Below are positions 42,081-51,300 of a DNA stretch of 64,000 nucleotides, in pieces. The translations under genes and the position numbers were made by a program. Under the pieces are notes generated by a model. It saw only the letters and a list, made by a program, of their open reading frames with translations, was not told the DNA's origin and ran no database searches. Origin of the DNA: Streptomyces sp. NL15-2K (GTDB lineage: Bacteria > Actinomycetota > Actinomycetes > Streptomycetales > Streptomycetaceae); contig NZ_CP130630.1 in the NCBI RefSeq assembly GCF_030551255.1, positions 1,054,001 through 1,118,000 on the forward strand. Reading direction: 5' to 3'. Position 1 is the first letter of the stretch. The number at the start of each line of letters is the position of its first letter.

Positions 42081-43100
42081 GTGAGCAAGAGAAGAACAGC
42101 CCCGCGCCACCGGCGAGGCAGAACGGCCGACCGCCGCCGACGTGTCCTGATCGCCGTGGCAGCCGCCGCGCTGGCCGGGGCCGTGGTCGTCGCCGGAGTC
42201 CTCGTGTCGGACTCGGGCTCGGAGACCGGCCCGGCCGCCGGGGCGTCCGCGACGCCAAGGACGTACGCCTCACACTCGTCGCCCACCGCACGCGCATCGG
42301 CGCTGCCGTCCGCCTCGCCGTCGGTCTCCGCCTCGACGACGAAGAAGCCGGCGAAGAAGCGGCCCCCCACCGCGTCGCCGACCTCGGCCCCGGCCTCCCG
42401 CGCCGCCACGTTCGGCGCGTGGCCCACCGCCACCGCCGACCGGGCGGTGACCTCGACCATCGAGGTCACCGGCAGCTACGACGGCGGCCTGAAACGCTTC
42501 CACGGCTCCGGCGGCCTGGGCACCGACGGCCAGGGCGAGGACCAGGGGCCGTTGTTCGAACTCGCCGACGGTGCCGTGCTGGAGAACGTCGTCCTCGGCG
42601 CCCCGGCCGCCGACGGCGTGCACTGCCTGGGCAGTTGCACATTGCGGAACGTGTGGTGGGAGGACGTGGGCGAGGACGCGGCCACCTTCAAGGGCACGTC
42701 CGGCACCGCCAGGTACCTGGTCGACGGCGGCGGTGCGCGGAAGGCCGACGACAAGGTCTTCCAGCACAACGGCGCCGGCACCCTGACCATCAGGCACTTC
42801 CAGGTCTCCGACTTCGGCAAGCTCTACCGCTCGTGCGGCAATTGCGACACCCAGTACACGCGCCATGTCGTGATCAGCGACGTGCGGGCGAGCAGCCCGG
42901 GCAAGGTCCTGGCCGGGGTCAACGCCAACTACGGGGACACCGCCGTCATCTCGGGCGTGACGATCACGGGCGGCGCGGGCAGCATCACCGTGTGCGAGCG
43001 CTTCCGGGGCAACAGCGGCGGCGAGGAACCGACCGCCCTGGGCAGCGGCCCGGACGGCACGAACTGCCGCTACAGCGCCTCGTCCATCACCTACCGCTGA
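42081..43100 (+). CDS. Secreted pectate lyase (PL3)
   Basis: A 339-residue exported enzyme with a membrane-type signal (residues 20-42, RVLIAVAAAALAGAVVVAGV), a Ser/Pro/Thr-rich linker, then a right-handed beta-helix with the PL3 sequence DGVHCLGSCTLRNVWWEDVG, GTSGTARYLVDGGGARKADD, and FQVSDFGKLYRSCGNCD. It cleaves pectate by calcium-dependent beta-elimination outside the cell. It starts at a GTG behind GAGGACG. An imperfect palindrome around CCCGGG (42049-42068) lies ahead of the gene. Confidence 0.94.
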   Translation: MSKRRTAPRHRRGRTADRRRRVLIAVAAAALAGAVVVAGVLVSDSGSETGPAAGASATPRTYASHSSPTARASALPSASPSVSASTTKKPAKKRPPTASPTSAPASRAATFGAWPTATADRAVTSTIEVTGSYDGGLKRFHGSGGLGTDGQGEDQGPLFELADGAVLENVVLGAPAADGVHCLGSCTLRNVWWEDVGEDAATFKGTSGTARYLVDGGGARKADDKVFQHNGAGTLTIRHFQVSDFGKLYRSCGNCDTQYTRHVVISDVRASSPGKVLAGVNANYGDTAVISGVTITGGAGSITVCERFRGNSGGEEPTALGSGPDGTNCRYSASSITYR

Positions 43101-43108
43101 CCAACACG

Positions 43109-44281
43109 TCATGGACCGAGGAGACCGGCGACGAGATCCCGGGGCAGGCCGTGGGTGTCGTGGAGGTAGGCGTAGTCCTCTTGGCTCAGCGGTCCTTGGA
43201 ACTCCGGCCGGGAGAGCACGCGACGCCCTCGTTCCAGGAGGGTGCTGAACCGCCGCTCCTCATCGAGGAGCACCTCGCGGACAGGGCCGGATCCGCCGGT
43301 CTGGCGGAAGTGGTCCAGCGTGTGCTCGACGAGTTCCACGGGCAGGTCGGACAGGGTGCGGGACGGGTCGTCGCGCCACAGGGTGGTGAGCAGGCGGCGG
43401 GCCAGCCGGCGCAGTACGTAGCCGCGTCCGGTATTGGACGGCCGTACTCCGTCGCCGAGGACGACGATGCTCGAGCGCAGGTGGTCGCAGACGAGGCGCA
43501 TCGACGGCTCGTCGAGGTCCCACAGCGGCGGGAGCAGTCTCGTCCACGGTTCGAACAGGTCGGTCTCGTAGACGGAAGTGCGGTCCTGCAGGACGGTCAC
43601 GAGCCGCTCCAGGCCCATGCCGGTGTCGATACTGGGCCGGTCAAGGGGTTCGAGACTGCCGTCCTCGTGGCGGTGGTAGCGCATGAGCACGTGGTTCCAT
43701 ACCTCGACCCACCGCGGGTCGGTGGTGGGGCTGCCCTGAGGTGGGGTGCCGCTGTCGCCGGTCCACACGAAGATCTCCGAATCGGGGCCGCACGGGCCGA
43801 CGGGTCCGTTGTCCCACCAGTTCTCCTCCCGGGTCAGCTCCACGGGCAGGCCCAACTCCCGCCAGGTGCACAGCGATTCGGTGTCGGGGCCGACCTGGTC
43901 GTCCCCGCCGAAGACCGTGGCGTGCATCCGCCCCCGCGGGATGCCGAATCCGTCGCGCAGCAGCTCGTATCCCCAACGAAGGCTCTGCGAATGACCGTAG
44001 TCGCCCAGCGACCACGAGCCGAGCATCTCGAACACCGTCAGGTGAGTGGAGTCGCCGATCTCATCGAGGTCGGTGGTGCGCAGGCAGCGCTGGACGTTGA
44101 CCAGGCGCCGTCCCTGAGGATGGGGGCGGCCCAGCAAGTAGGGCGTGAGCGGGTGCATGCCGGAGGTCGTGAACAGCACCGGGTCGGAAGGGGGCGGCAG
44201 GAGCGTGCTTCCGGTGATGAGCCGGTGTCCGCGCTCGCGAAAGAAGTCGGTGAACGTACGCAGGGTCCGGTCCGTGTTCAT
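43109..44281 (-). CDS. Stand-alone alanyl-tRNA synthetase catalytic domain
   Basis: A 390-residue paralogue of AlaRS (normally near 890 residues). It keeps the class II catalytic motifs: QRCLRTTDLDEIGDSTHLTV, FEMLGSWSLGDY, WNHVLMRYHR and PSIDTGMGLERLVTVLQ. It then has a short part of the tRNA-recognition region (RRLARRLLTTLWRDDPSR) and ends before the editing domain and C-Ala domain. It might charge tRNA-Ala or aminoacylate another acceptor, or be a paralogue in specialised metabolism. The ATG at 44281 follows GAAGGAA. An Ala-rich leader ORF and a hairpin lie upstream. Confidence 0.87.
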   Translation of the reverse strand: MNTDRTLRTFTDFFRERGHRLITGSTLLPPPSDPVLFTTSGMHPLTPYLLGRPHPQGRRLVNVQRCLRTTDLDEIGDSTHLTVFEMLGSWSLGDYGHSQSLRWGYELLRDGFGIPRGRMHATVFGGDDQVGPDTESLCTWRELGLPVELTREENWWDNGPVGPCGPDSEIFVWTGDSGTPPQGSPTTDPRWVEVWNHVLMRYHRHEDGSLEPLDRPSIDTGMGLERLVTVLQDRTSVYETDLFEPWTRLLPPLWDLDEPSMRLVCDHLRSSIVVLGDGVRPSNTGRGYVLRRLARRLLTTLWRDDPSRTLSDLPVELVEHTLDHFRQTGGSGPVREVLLDEERRFSTLLERGRRVLSRPEFQGPLSQEDYAYLHDTHGLPRDLVAGLLGP

Positions 44282-44356
44282 GGCGGTGTTCCTTCGGGTC
44301 ACGGGCGACCGGAAAGAACCGCGGGGGCAGGCTGCGACGGGGAGTCCAACGATGTG

Positions 44357-44381
44357 CCGGCGGTCCGTTTCCGGCCGCCGG
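44357..44381 (-). promoter_or_regulatory. Leader hairpin ahead of the AlaRS-like gene
   Basis: A strong stem (seven perfect GC pairs plus extension) between the leader ORF and the AlaRS-like start: CCGGCGG pairs with CCGCCGG on the transcript. No U-tract follows, so it may act through translation or transcription pausing rather than as a classic terminator. Confidence 0.4.
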
Positions 44382-44396
44382 GGAAGAGGGGTGAGG

Positions 44397-44465
44397 TCAG
44401 GCGTCGGCAGCCGGGGAGCTGGTCGCTCGCGCGGCTGCGGTGTTGGTGCGGGTGATGACCTCCAT
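44397..44465 (-). CDS. Possible Ala-rich leader peptide
   Basis: A 22-codon ORF (MEVITRTNTAAARATSSPAA then DA) with seven Ala codons, stopping 115 bases before the AlaRS-like start and followed by a GC-rich hairpin. This arrangement resembles attenuation leaders of amino-acid genes, which carry codons for the amino acid in question. The ribosome site is weak, and Ala is common in this genome, so chance remains possible. Too short for a normal gene search. Confidence 0.35.
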   Translation of the reverse strand: MEVITRTNTAAARATSSPAADA

Positions 44466-44570
44466 GCGTGCCACGTTAACAGCGACCTTCCCTGACCGTC
44501 CCGGGGTTTTCTCGCCGCCGGGCAGAGCTGATGCACAAGGGGGCCGCCGCCCCTGACGCCACACCCCGTG

Positions 44571-45074
44571 CTACGACCCGCTCGGCGCCGCGGTCGGTCC
44601 AATGCCCCGCATTTGCTGGATGGTTCCGCCGAGCGTGGGGCGGAACTGTTCGAGCATCTTCGGCTGCCCGGAGACGACCCAGCGGGAGCCGACGAGGTAC
44701 TTGCCGCCGTACACGGCGGCGGACTCGAGCCAGGTCTTCTGGTATTTCTCCTGCGGGAAAGTGGTGATGAGGTAGTCGCCCTTCTTGGTGTGGCACACGC
44801 CCTCGCGCAGTTCCTCCGCCTCGACTCGGATCTTGACCTTGCAGCCGGTCAGGCCGGCGATCACCTCGACCTTCGCCGGGGCCACCACCCCGGCCGCGGC
44901 GGCGGCCGTCACGGACGTCTTCGTCGGCCCGCTTCTGGCGGCTTCGTCGTCACCGCCGCCGCACGCCGTGGCCAGGGGCAGAAGGGCCAGGCTGCCGGCC
45001 AGCGCGGCGCCCCGCACCAGGCGCGCCGTGGGTGGGATGCGGCCGCTGCGTCCTCGCGATCGCTGGTGTAGCAC
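44571..45074 (-). CDS. Small lipoprotein
   Basis: A 167-residue exported lipoprotein: the signal region LVRGAALAGSLALLPLATAC ends in a lipobox at Cys, and the mature part contains two Cys residues (TGCKVKIRVEAEELREGVCH) that can form a disulfide. The family is unknown. It starts at a GTG at 45074 behind GGAGAGG. Upstream is a 549-base stretch that holds a kinase remnant. Confidence 0.82.
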   Translation of the reverse strand: MLHQRSRGRSGRIPPTARLVRGAALAGSLALLPLATACGGGDDEAARSGPTKTSVTAAAAAGVVAPAKVEVIAGLTGCKVKIRVEAEELREGVCHTKKGDYLITTFPQEKYQKTWLESAAVYGGKYLVGSRWVVSGQPKMLEQFRPTLGGTIQQMRGIGPTAAPSGS

Positions 45075-45212
45075 GTGCCTCTCCGTCTCGCTCTCAGCTC
45101 TCCACGTGGTTCTGTCCGCATCGGCGGACAGGCGTACGACGAGGGATACGGGTGAACGCCGATGGCCGTTCACGCCGAACGGACGGGCGGGGCGCAAGGG
45201 ACCCGTGATGGG

Positions 45213-45471
45213 CCGAGGTGACCGCCGCGAGCCGGGTGCACTGGCTCGACACGGCTCCGGTCGTGGACCGCGACGCCGAGGGGTCCATGCCGTTGTGTGC
45301 GACCGCCTAGTGCCGGGGGCGTCCCTCTCCGACGCGGTGCGAGGCCACGGCCCGCCCGTCGGTACCGTGCTGCGGCTGATCTCGGGTGTCGCGGAGGCCC
45401 TGCGGGCAGTGCACCGCGAGGGCATCGTGTGGCAGCCACAACCGCTGCGCACACGCCGTCTCCGCATCGCG
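45213..45471 (+). pseudogene. Remnant of a Ser/Thr protein kinase gene
   Basis: One frame reads VTAASRVHWLDTAPVVDRDA and then hits a TAG at 45308; the next frame continues VPGASLSDAVRGHGPPVGTV and LRLISGVAEALRAVHREGIV. Together they match the part of PASTA-less Streptomyces kinases between the ATP site and the catalytic loop (AxxVxGFHTAxVVDAD, YVPGPSLxxAV, LAEALxAIH). The HRDLKP loop is absent and the rest is gone. So this is a decayed, frameshifted internal fragment. Confidence 0.6.
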
Positions 45472-45623
45472 TTGGGAGGAGAGAATCAAGCCAACGGTCG
45501 GCCGAACAAGGCAGGTTGGGGCCGACGAAACGCATGAGTCGCGCGGTGGGGAATAGCCTGGGCGTCCACGACTGGTGTTCGACGGTTTCGTGGTTCTCAC
45601 CCTACGTAACAGCAGGAGCGTCC

Positions 45624-46437
45624 ATGACTGATGAGGCGGAGCACTCCGAGCAGGAGGCGCTCTCCAAGATCGATACCTCCGTGCCGCAGTCGGCTCGGAT
45701 CTGGAACTACTGGTTGGGCGGGAAGGAACTACGAAGTCGACCGGGTGGCCGGTGACGCGTTCCGCGAGATCTTCCCCGGTATCGAGACCGGAGCCCGTGC
45801 CGCCCGGTACTTCCTCGCCCGCGCCGTTCGTCATCTGGCCGCCGAGGAGGGCATCCGGCAGTTCCTGGACATCGGCACCGGGCTGCCCAATGTGGACAAC
45901 ACCCACCAGATCGCCCAGCGGGTGGCCCCTGAATCCCGGATCGTCTACGTCGACAACGACCCGTTGGTGCTGGCACACGCCCGCGCGCTGCTCACCAGCA
46001 CCCCGGAAGGCGTCACCAACTACGTCGACGCCGACCTGCGCGAGCCGAGCACCATCGTGCGGGAAGCCGCGAAGACGCTGGACTTCGACCAGCCCGTCGC
46101 TCTCATGCTGATGGGCATCCTGGGCCACATCGAGGACCACGACGAGGCGCGCTCGATCGTGCGGCAGCTGGTGGATGCCCTGCCCGCCGGCAGCTACCTC
46201 GTGCAGTACGACAGCACCAACACCAGTGAGTCCTACGTCGCGGCCATCCAGCAGTACAACGAGGGCGGCTCGATCCCGTACATCCTCCGCAGCCCCGAGC
46301 AGATCGCGGGCTTCTTCGACGGTCTGGAGCTGCTCGAACCGGGCGTGGCGTCCTGCTCGCGCTGGCGTCCCGACACCGAGGCCTGGGGCCTGCCCGCGGA
46401 GGTGCATCAGTACGGCGGCGTCGCCGTCAAGCGCTGA
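45624..46437 (+). pseudogene. Frameshifted SAM-dependent methyltransferase (DUF574/SAV2177 type)
   Basis: From the ATG at 45624 (AGGAG ribosome site) the frame reads MTDEAEHSEQEALSKIDTSV and then ARIWNYWLGGK, the family signature. The frame then breaks near 45725, and the remaining 235 residues continue in another frame as NYEVDRVAGDAF, FLDIGTGLPNVDNTHQIAQ and so on to the normal C-terminus. The break falls inside the GGK-NY motif and is explained by a small indel, either a real mutation or a base-calling error. The family is large and paralogous in Streptomyces and usually sits beside XRE regulators. If real, the gene is inactive. Confidence 0.8.
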
Positions 46438-46467
46438 GACCCGCCGACTCACGGCCCACGTCGCGGA

Positions 46468-47373
46468 TCAGGTTTCCTGGAGGATGCGGTGGAGGATCGA
46501 CGCAGTCTCGTCCGGTGATTCGGCCTCGACCACCAGGCGGTTCATGACATCCCAGTAGAACTCGATCTCGGCCGGCTTGTCGGGATAGAGGGCGGTGGCG
46601 AGCTGCTCGAGGTAGACCACGTCGGGCAACCGACCGCCGGGCAGGCGCAGGATGGTGACCGGACCGCCTTCCGCGGCGTGGTCTCCGGCGAGGAACGGCA
46701 TGATCTGGACGGTGACCTGCGGGAGTTGGCAGACCTCGATGAGATGCCTGAGCTGGGCGCGCATCGTGCCGATGCCGCCCACCGGGCGACGAAGCACCGC
46801 CTCGTCGATCACGGCCCAGAGCTGAGCCGCCGGCTCCCGGTGCAGGATCCGCTGGCGGGTCATCCGCAACATGACTCGCCGATCGATCTCCTCGGCACTG
46901 GCGCCCGGGTGGGTGAGCCGGATGGAGGCACGCGCATAGTCGGGCGTCTGCAGCAAGCCGGGAACACGTTGGACCTCGAAGCAGCGGATGAGGCTCGCTG
47001 CCTGTTCGGCCCCGAGGTAGGCCTGCATCCAGACGGGCACCACGTCGTTGTAGTACTGCCACCAGGCGGGGGTGTTGGCCTGTTCGGCCAGAGTCAGCAA
47101 AGTGGCGCGCTCGGCCTCGTCCGTGACTCCGTAGTGCGTGAGCAGATCGGCCACGTCACGCGGCTTGAACCCGTGGCGGCCACCCTCCAGCCGGCTGATC
47201 TTGGACCGGGAGGCGCGGATGGCGTGACCCGCGGCCTCACGGGAGATGTGCTGCTCTTCCCGCAGCCTGCGCAACCGTGCGCCCAGCGCCAGGCGCGCCA
47301 TCATGGGGCCGGCCGACCGGCCGTCCAGGACCTCGTTGCCGGACGGTGTACGTGCGGCCTCTTTGGTGCCCAT
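46468..47373 (-). CDS. XRE regulator with DUF5753
   Basis: A 301-residue regulator. The HTH is near residues 30-65 (REEQHISREAAGHAIRASRS, KISRLEGGRHGFKPRDV), and the long DUF5753 domain includes QAYLGAEQAASLIRCFEVQR, VPGLLQTPDYARA and ILRLPGGRLPDVVYLE. Such genes usually pair with a small DUF397 gene, but none is adjacent here. It may regulate the divergent DUF3558 lipoprotein gene. The ATG at 47373 is chosen for its spacing to GGGGAG. Confidence 0.92.
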   Translation of the reverse strand: MGTKEAARTPSGNEVLDGRSAGPMMARLALGARLRRLREEQHISREAAGHAIRASRSKISRLEGGRHGFKPRDVADLLTHYGVTDEAERATLLTLAEQANTPAWWQYYNDVVPVWMQAYLGAEQAASLIRCFEVQRVPGLLQTPDYARASIRLTHPGASAEEIDRRVMLRMTRQRILHREPAAQLWAVIDEAVLRRPVGGIGTMRAQLRHLIEVCQLPQVTVQIMPFLAGDHAAEGGPVTILRLPGGRLPDVVYLEQLATALYPDKPAEIEFYWDVMNRLVVEAESPDETASILHRILQET

Positions 47374-47528
47374 GGGCATTCTCCCCGCGGTGAACGCAAC
47401 TCTGCACGCCTACAAGCGCTGCGGCCAGTCATCCTAGGGGCTGTCCGGTACATGATGTTCCAGTCCTGGGAATGACGGTCGTGCACTGGCGACCAACCCG
47501 GCGGCTGTTCCCGCGTGCCGGTCACGCG

Positions 47529-47546
47529 GCCGGGACCGGTCCCGGC
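47529..47546. promoter_or_regulatory. 18-base palindrome before the DUF3558 gene
   Basis: The perfect palindrome GCCGGGACCGGTCCCGGC ends 23 bases before the DUF3558 start. It could be an operator for the divergent XRE gene, or simply a stem in the leader. Confidence 0.35.
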
Positions 47547-47569
47547 GCCCCAGGCCAAGAATCCGGACC

Positions 47570-48199
47570 ATGGCTCACACAGGTGCGGAACCGATCACAA
47601 GAAGCCGCGCGGGACATGCCGCGACCATGGTGACGGCCATCCTCGTGACGTCGACGCTGATGGCCGGTTGCAGCACGGGCGAGGAGACCTCCGAGTCCAA
47701 GCCGACAAAGGCACCGCGCTCGAGCCCCTCCGCATCCTCCGGCAGCCGCGCGGCAGTGCCCTCGGGATCCCCGTCCAGCTCCGTGCACACCTTCGCCGAG
47801 TTGGCGAAACGGCCATGTCTCGCCATTGACGACGAGGACGCCGGGCTCACCAGGCTCGCCGTCTTCGTCGAGGGGACGGAGAACCACTACAAGGGCAATC
47901 CCACGTCCTGCCAGTGGGGAGCGCGAGGCGGGCTGGTGGACTTCACCCCTTACGCGTCGACCGATCTGACCGCGGATGAAAAGAACCAGCACCTCACCCG
48001 GCAGAGGATCAACGGTCACAGGGTGCTGTTGGGCACCGTCAGCCGCGGCGAGAAGACCTCACACATCGCGTACGTCGCGGTCGGCACCCGCCAGTCGTTC
48101 AGGCTGATGGTCACCCCGTTCGGGGAAGACGCTCCGGGACCCGATGCCCTTACTCTGACCACGAACTTCACCAAGGCGATCCTGGCGCACCTTCCTTGA
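47570..48199 (+). CDS. DUF3558-type lipoprotein
   Basis: A 209-residue lipoprotein with signal sequence GHAATMVTAILVTSTLMAGC (lipobox Cys near residue 34), a Ser/Pro-rich linker, and a DUF3558-like domain with two conserved Cys residues (RPCLAIDDED, PTSCQWGARGG). The role of the family is unknown. The start lacks a clear ribosome site. Divergent from the XRE/DUF5753 regulator. Confidence 0.85.
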   Translation: MAHTGAEPITRSRAGHAATMVTAILVTSTLMAGCSTGEETSESKPTKAPRSSPSASSGSRAAVPSGSPSSSVHTFAELAKRPCLAIDDEDAGLTRLAVFVEGTENHYKGNPTSCQWGARGGLVDFTPYASTDLTADEKNQHLTRQRINGHRVLLGTVSRGEKTSHIAYVAVGTRQSFRLMVTPFGEDAPGPDALTLTTNFTKAILAHLP

Positions 48200-48238
48200 T
48201 TTGTGCTTTTAGTCACAGGGCCATCACCTCCGGCAATT

Positions 48239-48256
48239 TACTAGGACGTCCTAGTA
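48239..48256. promoter_or_regulatory. 18-base palindrome TACTAGGACGTCCTAGTA before icmF
   Basis: A perfect 18-base palindrome 45 bases upstream of the icmF start, in an AT-rich window. It has the look of a TetR-type operator, as often found ahead of acyl-CoA catabolic genes. No candidate repressor gene is adjacent. Confidence 0.65.
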
Positions 48257-48300
48257 TCTCTTTTGCCAGCGTTCCCCCCTGCCCTGTCGGGAAGTCCCTC

Positions 48301-51300
48301 ATGAGCGATCCGCACCGCCCCGTGCACCCCGTCCGTCTCGTCACCGCGTCGGCCCTCTTCGACGGGCACGACGCGTCGATCAACATCATGCGGCGGATCT
48401 TCCAGTCCCAGGGCGCCGAGGTGATCCACCTCGGACACAACCGGTCGGTGCAGGAGGTCGTGGACGCGGCGCTCGAGGAGGACGCACACGGCGTGGCGGT
48501 CTCCTCCTACCAGGGCGGGCACGTCGAGTACTTCGAGTACCTGGTCGAGTCGCTGCGCCGGCAGGGAGCGGAGCACGTCCGCGTGGTCGGCGGCGGAGGC
48601 GGCGTGATCGTGCCCGAGGAGATAGCCCGGCTGCGCACCAGCGGAGTGACCATCTTCTCCCCGGAGGACGGCCAGCGGATGGGCCTGGCCGGGATGGTCA
48701 ACTCGGTGGTGCGGGACTGCGACTTCGACCTCTGGGACGGCAAACCGGCCGACCCGGCGGCCGTCCTGGCCGGCGACCGGTTCGCGATCGCCCGCGCCAT
48801 CACCGGTGCGGAACTCGGCAAGCTGCCCGCGGACTTCCTGGAGCAGCTCCGCGCGGCCGCCGGAGCACGGGGCAGGCCGGTGCTCGGCATCACCGGCACC
48901 GGCGGGTCGGGGAAGTCGTCGCTGACCGACGAGTTGGTGCGCCGGATCCGCATGGACCAGCAGGACAAGCTGCGCATCGCGGTGATCGCGGTCGACCCGA
49001 CCCGCCGCCGCGGTGGCGGTGCGCTGCTCGGTGACCGGATCCGCATGAACTCCCTCGACGGGAACCGGGTGTTCTTCCGGAGCCTGGCCACCCGCGGCAG
49101 CCGCGAGCTGCCCGAGCACTTGTCCGACGTGATCGACGTGGTCAAGGCCGCCGGGTTCGACCTGGTGATCGCGGAGACGCCGGGCATCGGCCAGGGTGAC
49201 GCGGCGATCGTGCCGTTCGTCGACGCCTCCCTGTACGTGATGACGCCGGAGTTCGGCGCCGCCTCGCAGCTGGAGAAGATCGACATGCTCGACTTCGCCG
49301 ACGTGGTGGCGATCAACAAGTTCGAGCGGCGCGGCGCCAAGGACGCGCTGCGCGACGTGGGTCGCCAACTGGTCCGCAACCGCGAGGCGTTCGGCATGAA
49401 GCCGGAGGACATGCCGGTGTTCGGCACCTCTGCGGCGACCTTCAACGACGACGGTGTCACCGCTCTCCACCAGCATCTGAGGACCGCTCTGGCCGAGAAG
49501 GGACTCCCGCTGTCCGAGGGCACGTTGGCCCCGGTCGACGTACGCCACTCCTCCGGCATCCGGCAGGTGGTCCCCGCCGACCGGGTGCGCTACCTCGCCG
49601 AGATCACCGACACCGTCCGCACGTACCACACCGATACCGAGCGGCTGGCCGAGGCGGCCCGGCGGGTGCAGCGCCTGGAGCAGGTCAAGGACGAGCTCGT
49701 GCAGGCCGGCTCCGAATCCGGGAACGTTCAGTCGCTGCTCGTGGACGCCCTCAAGCAGCTCCCGCACGACGTCATGGAGCAGATCGAGAACTGGCCCGCC
49801 GTCATCGCCTCCTACTCCGGTGACGAGCAGGTCGTGAAGGTCCGCGAGCGGGAGATCCGCACCAAGCTGACCCGTGAGTCCCTCTCGGGCAACAAGATCC
49901 CCCGCGTCGCCCTGCCCCGGTTCACCGACCACGGGGAACTGGTGCGGTTCTGGCGCGGGGAGAACCTGCCCGGCCGCTTCCCCTTCACCGCCGGCGTGTT
50001 CCCCTTCAAACGCGATGGCGAGGACCCGGCGCGGATGTTCGCCGGCGAGGGAGATCCGTTCCGCACCAACCGGCGCTTCAAGCTGCTCTCCGAAGGCCAG
50101 CCGGCCACCCGCCTGTCCACCGCCTTCGACTCGGTCACCCTCTACGGCCGTGACCCGGACGAGCGCCCCGACATCTACGGCAAGGTCGGAACCTCCGGCG
50201 TGTCAGTGGCGACCTTGCAGGACATGAAGACGCTCTACGACGGCTTCGACCTGGTCGCGCCGACCACCTCGGTCTCCATGACGATCAACGGACCCGCGCC
50301 GACCATCCTGGCGTTCTTCCTCAACACCGCGATCGACCAGCAACTCGCGCGATTCCGCGCCGCCGAGGGCCGCGACCCCTCCCCGGAAGAGGCTGCCGAG
50401 CTGCGCGCGCACGCACTGGCGAACGTGCGTGGCACGGTGCAGGCCGACATCCTCAAGGAGGACCAGGGCCAGAACACCTGCCTGTTCTCCACCGAGTTCT
50501 CCCTGCGGATGATGGCCGACATCCAGGAGTGGTTCATCGCGAACAAGGTCCGCAACTTCTACTCGGTGTCCATCTCCGGCTACCACATCGCCGAGGCCGG
50601 CGCGAACCCCATCAGCCAGCTGGCCTTCACCCTGGCCAACGGCTTCACCTACGTCGAGGCCTACCTCGCCCGGGGCATGCACATCGACGACTTCGCGCCG
50701 AACCTGTCGTTCTTCTTCTCCAACGGCATGGACCCCGAGTACTCCGTCCTAGGCCGGGTCGCCCGCCGTATCTGGGCCGTCGCGATGAAGGAGAAGTACG
50801 GCGCGGGCGAGCGTTCCCAGAAACTGAAGTACCACGTCCAGACCTCGGGCCGTTCCCTGCACGCCCAGGAGATGGACTTCAACGACATCCGTACGACGCT
50901 GCAGGCGCTCATCGCCATCTACGACAACTGCAACAGCCTGCACACCAACGCCTTTGACGAAGCGGTCACCACTCCCACCGAGGAGTCCGTCCGCCGGGCC
51001 CTGGCCATCCAGCTGATCATCAACCGGGAGTGGGGCCTGGCCATGAACGAGAATCCCCTCCAGGGGTCGTTCATCATCGACGAACTCACCGACCTGGTCG
51101 AAGAAGCGGTCCTGGAGGAGTTCGAGCGGATCAACGAACGCGGTGGCGTCCTCGGTGCCATGGAGACCGGCTACCAACGCGGCCGTATACAGGACGAGTC
51201 GATGCTCTACGAGCAGCGCAAGCACGACGGCACGCTGCCCATCATCGGCGTCAACACCTTCCGCAACCCCCACGCGGACACCGCCGAGCCGGGCGCGGTC

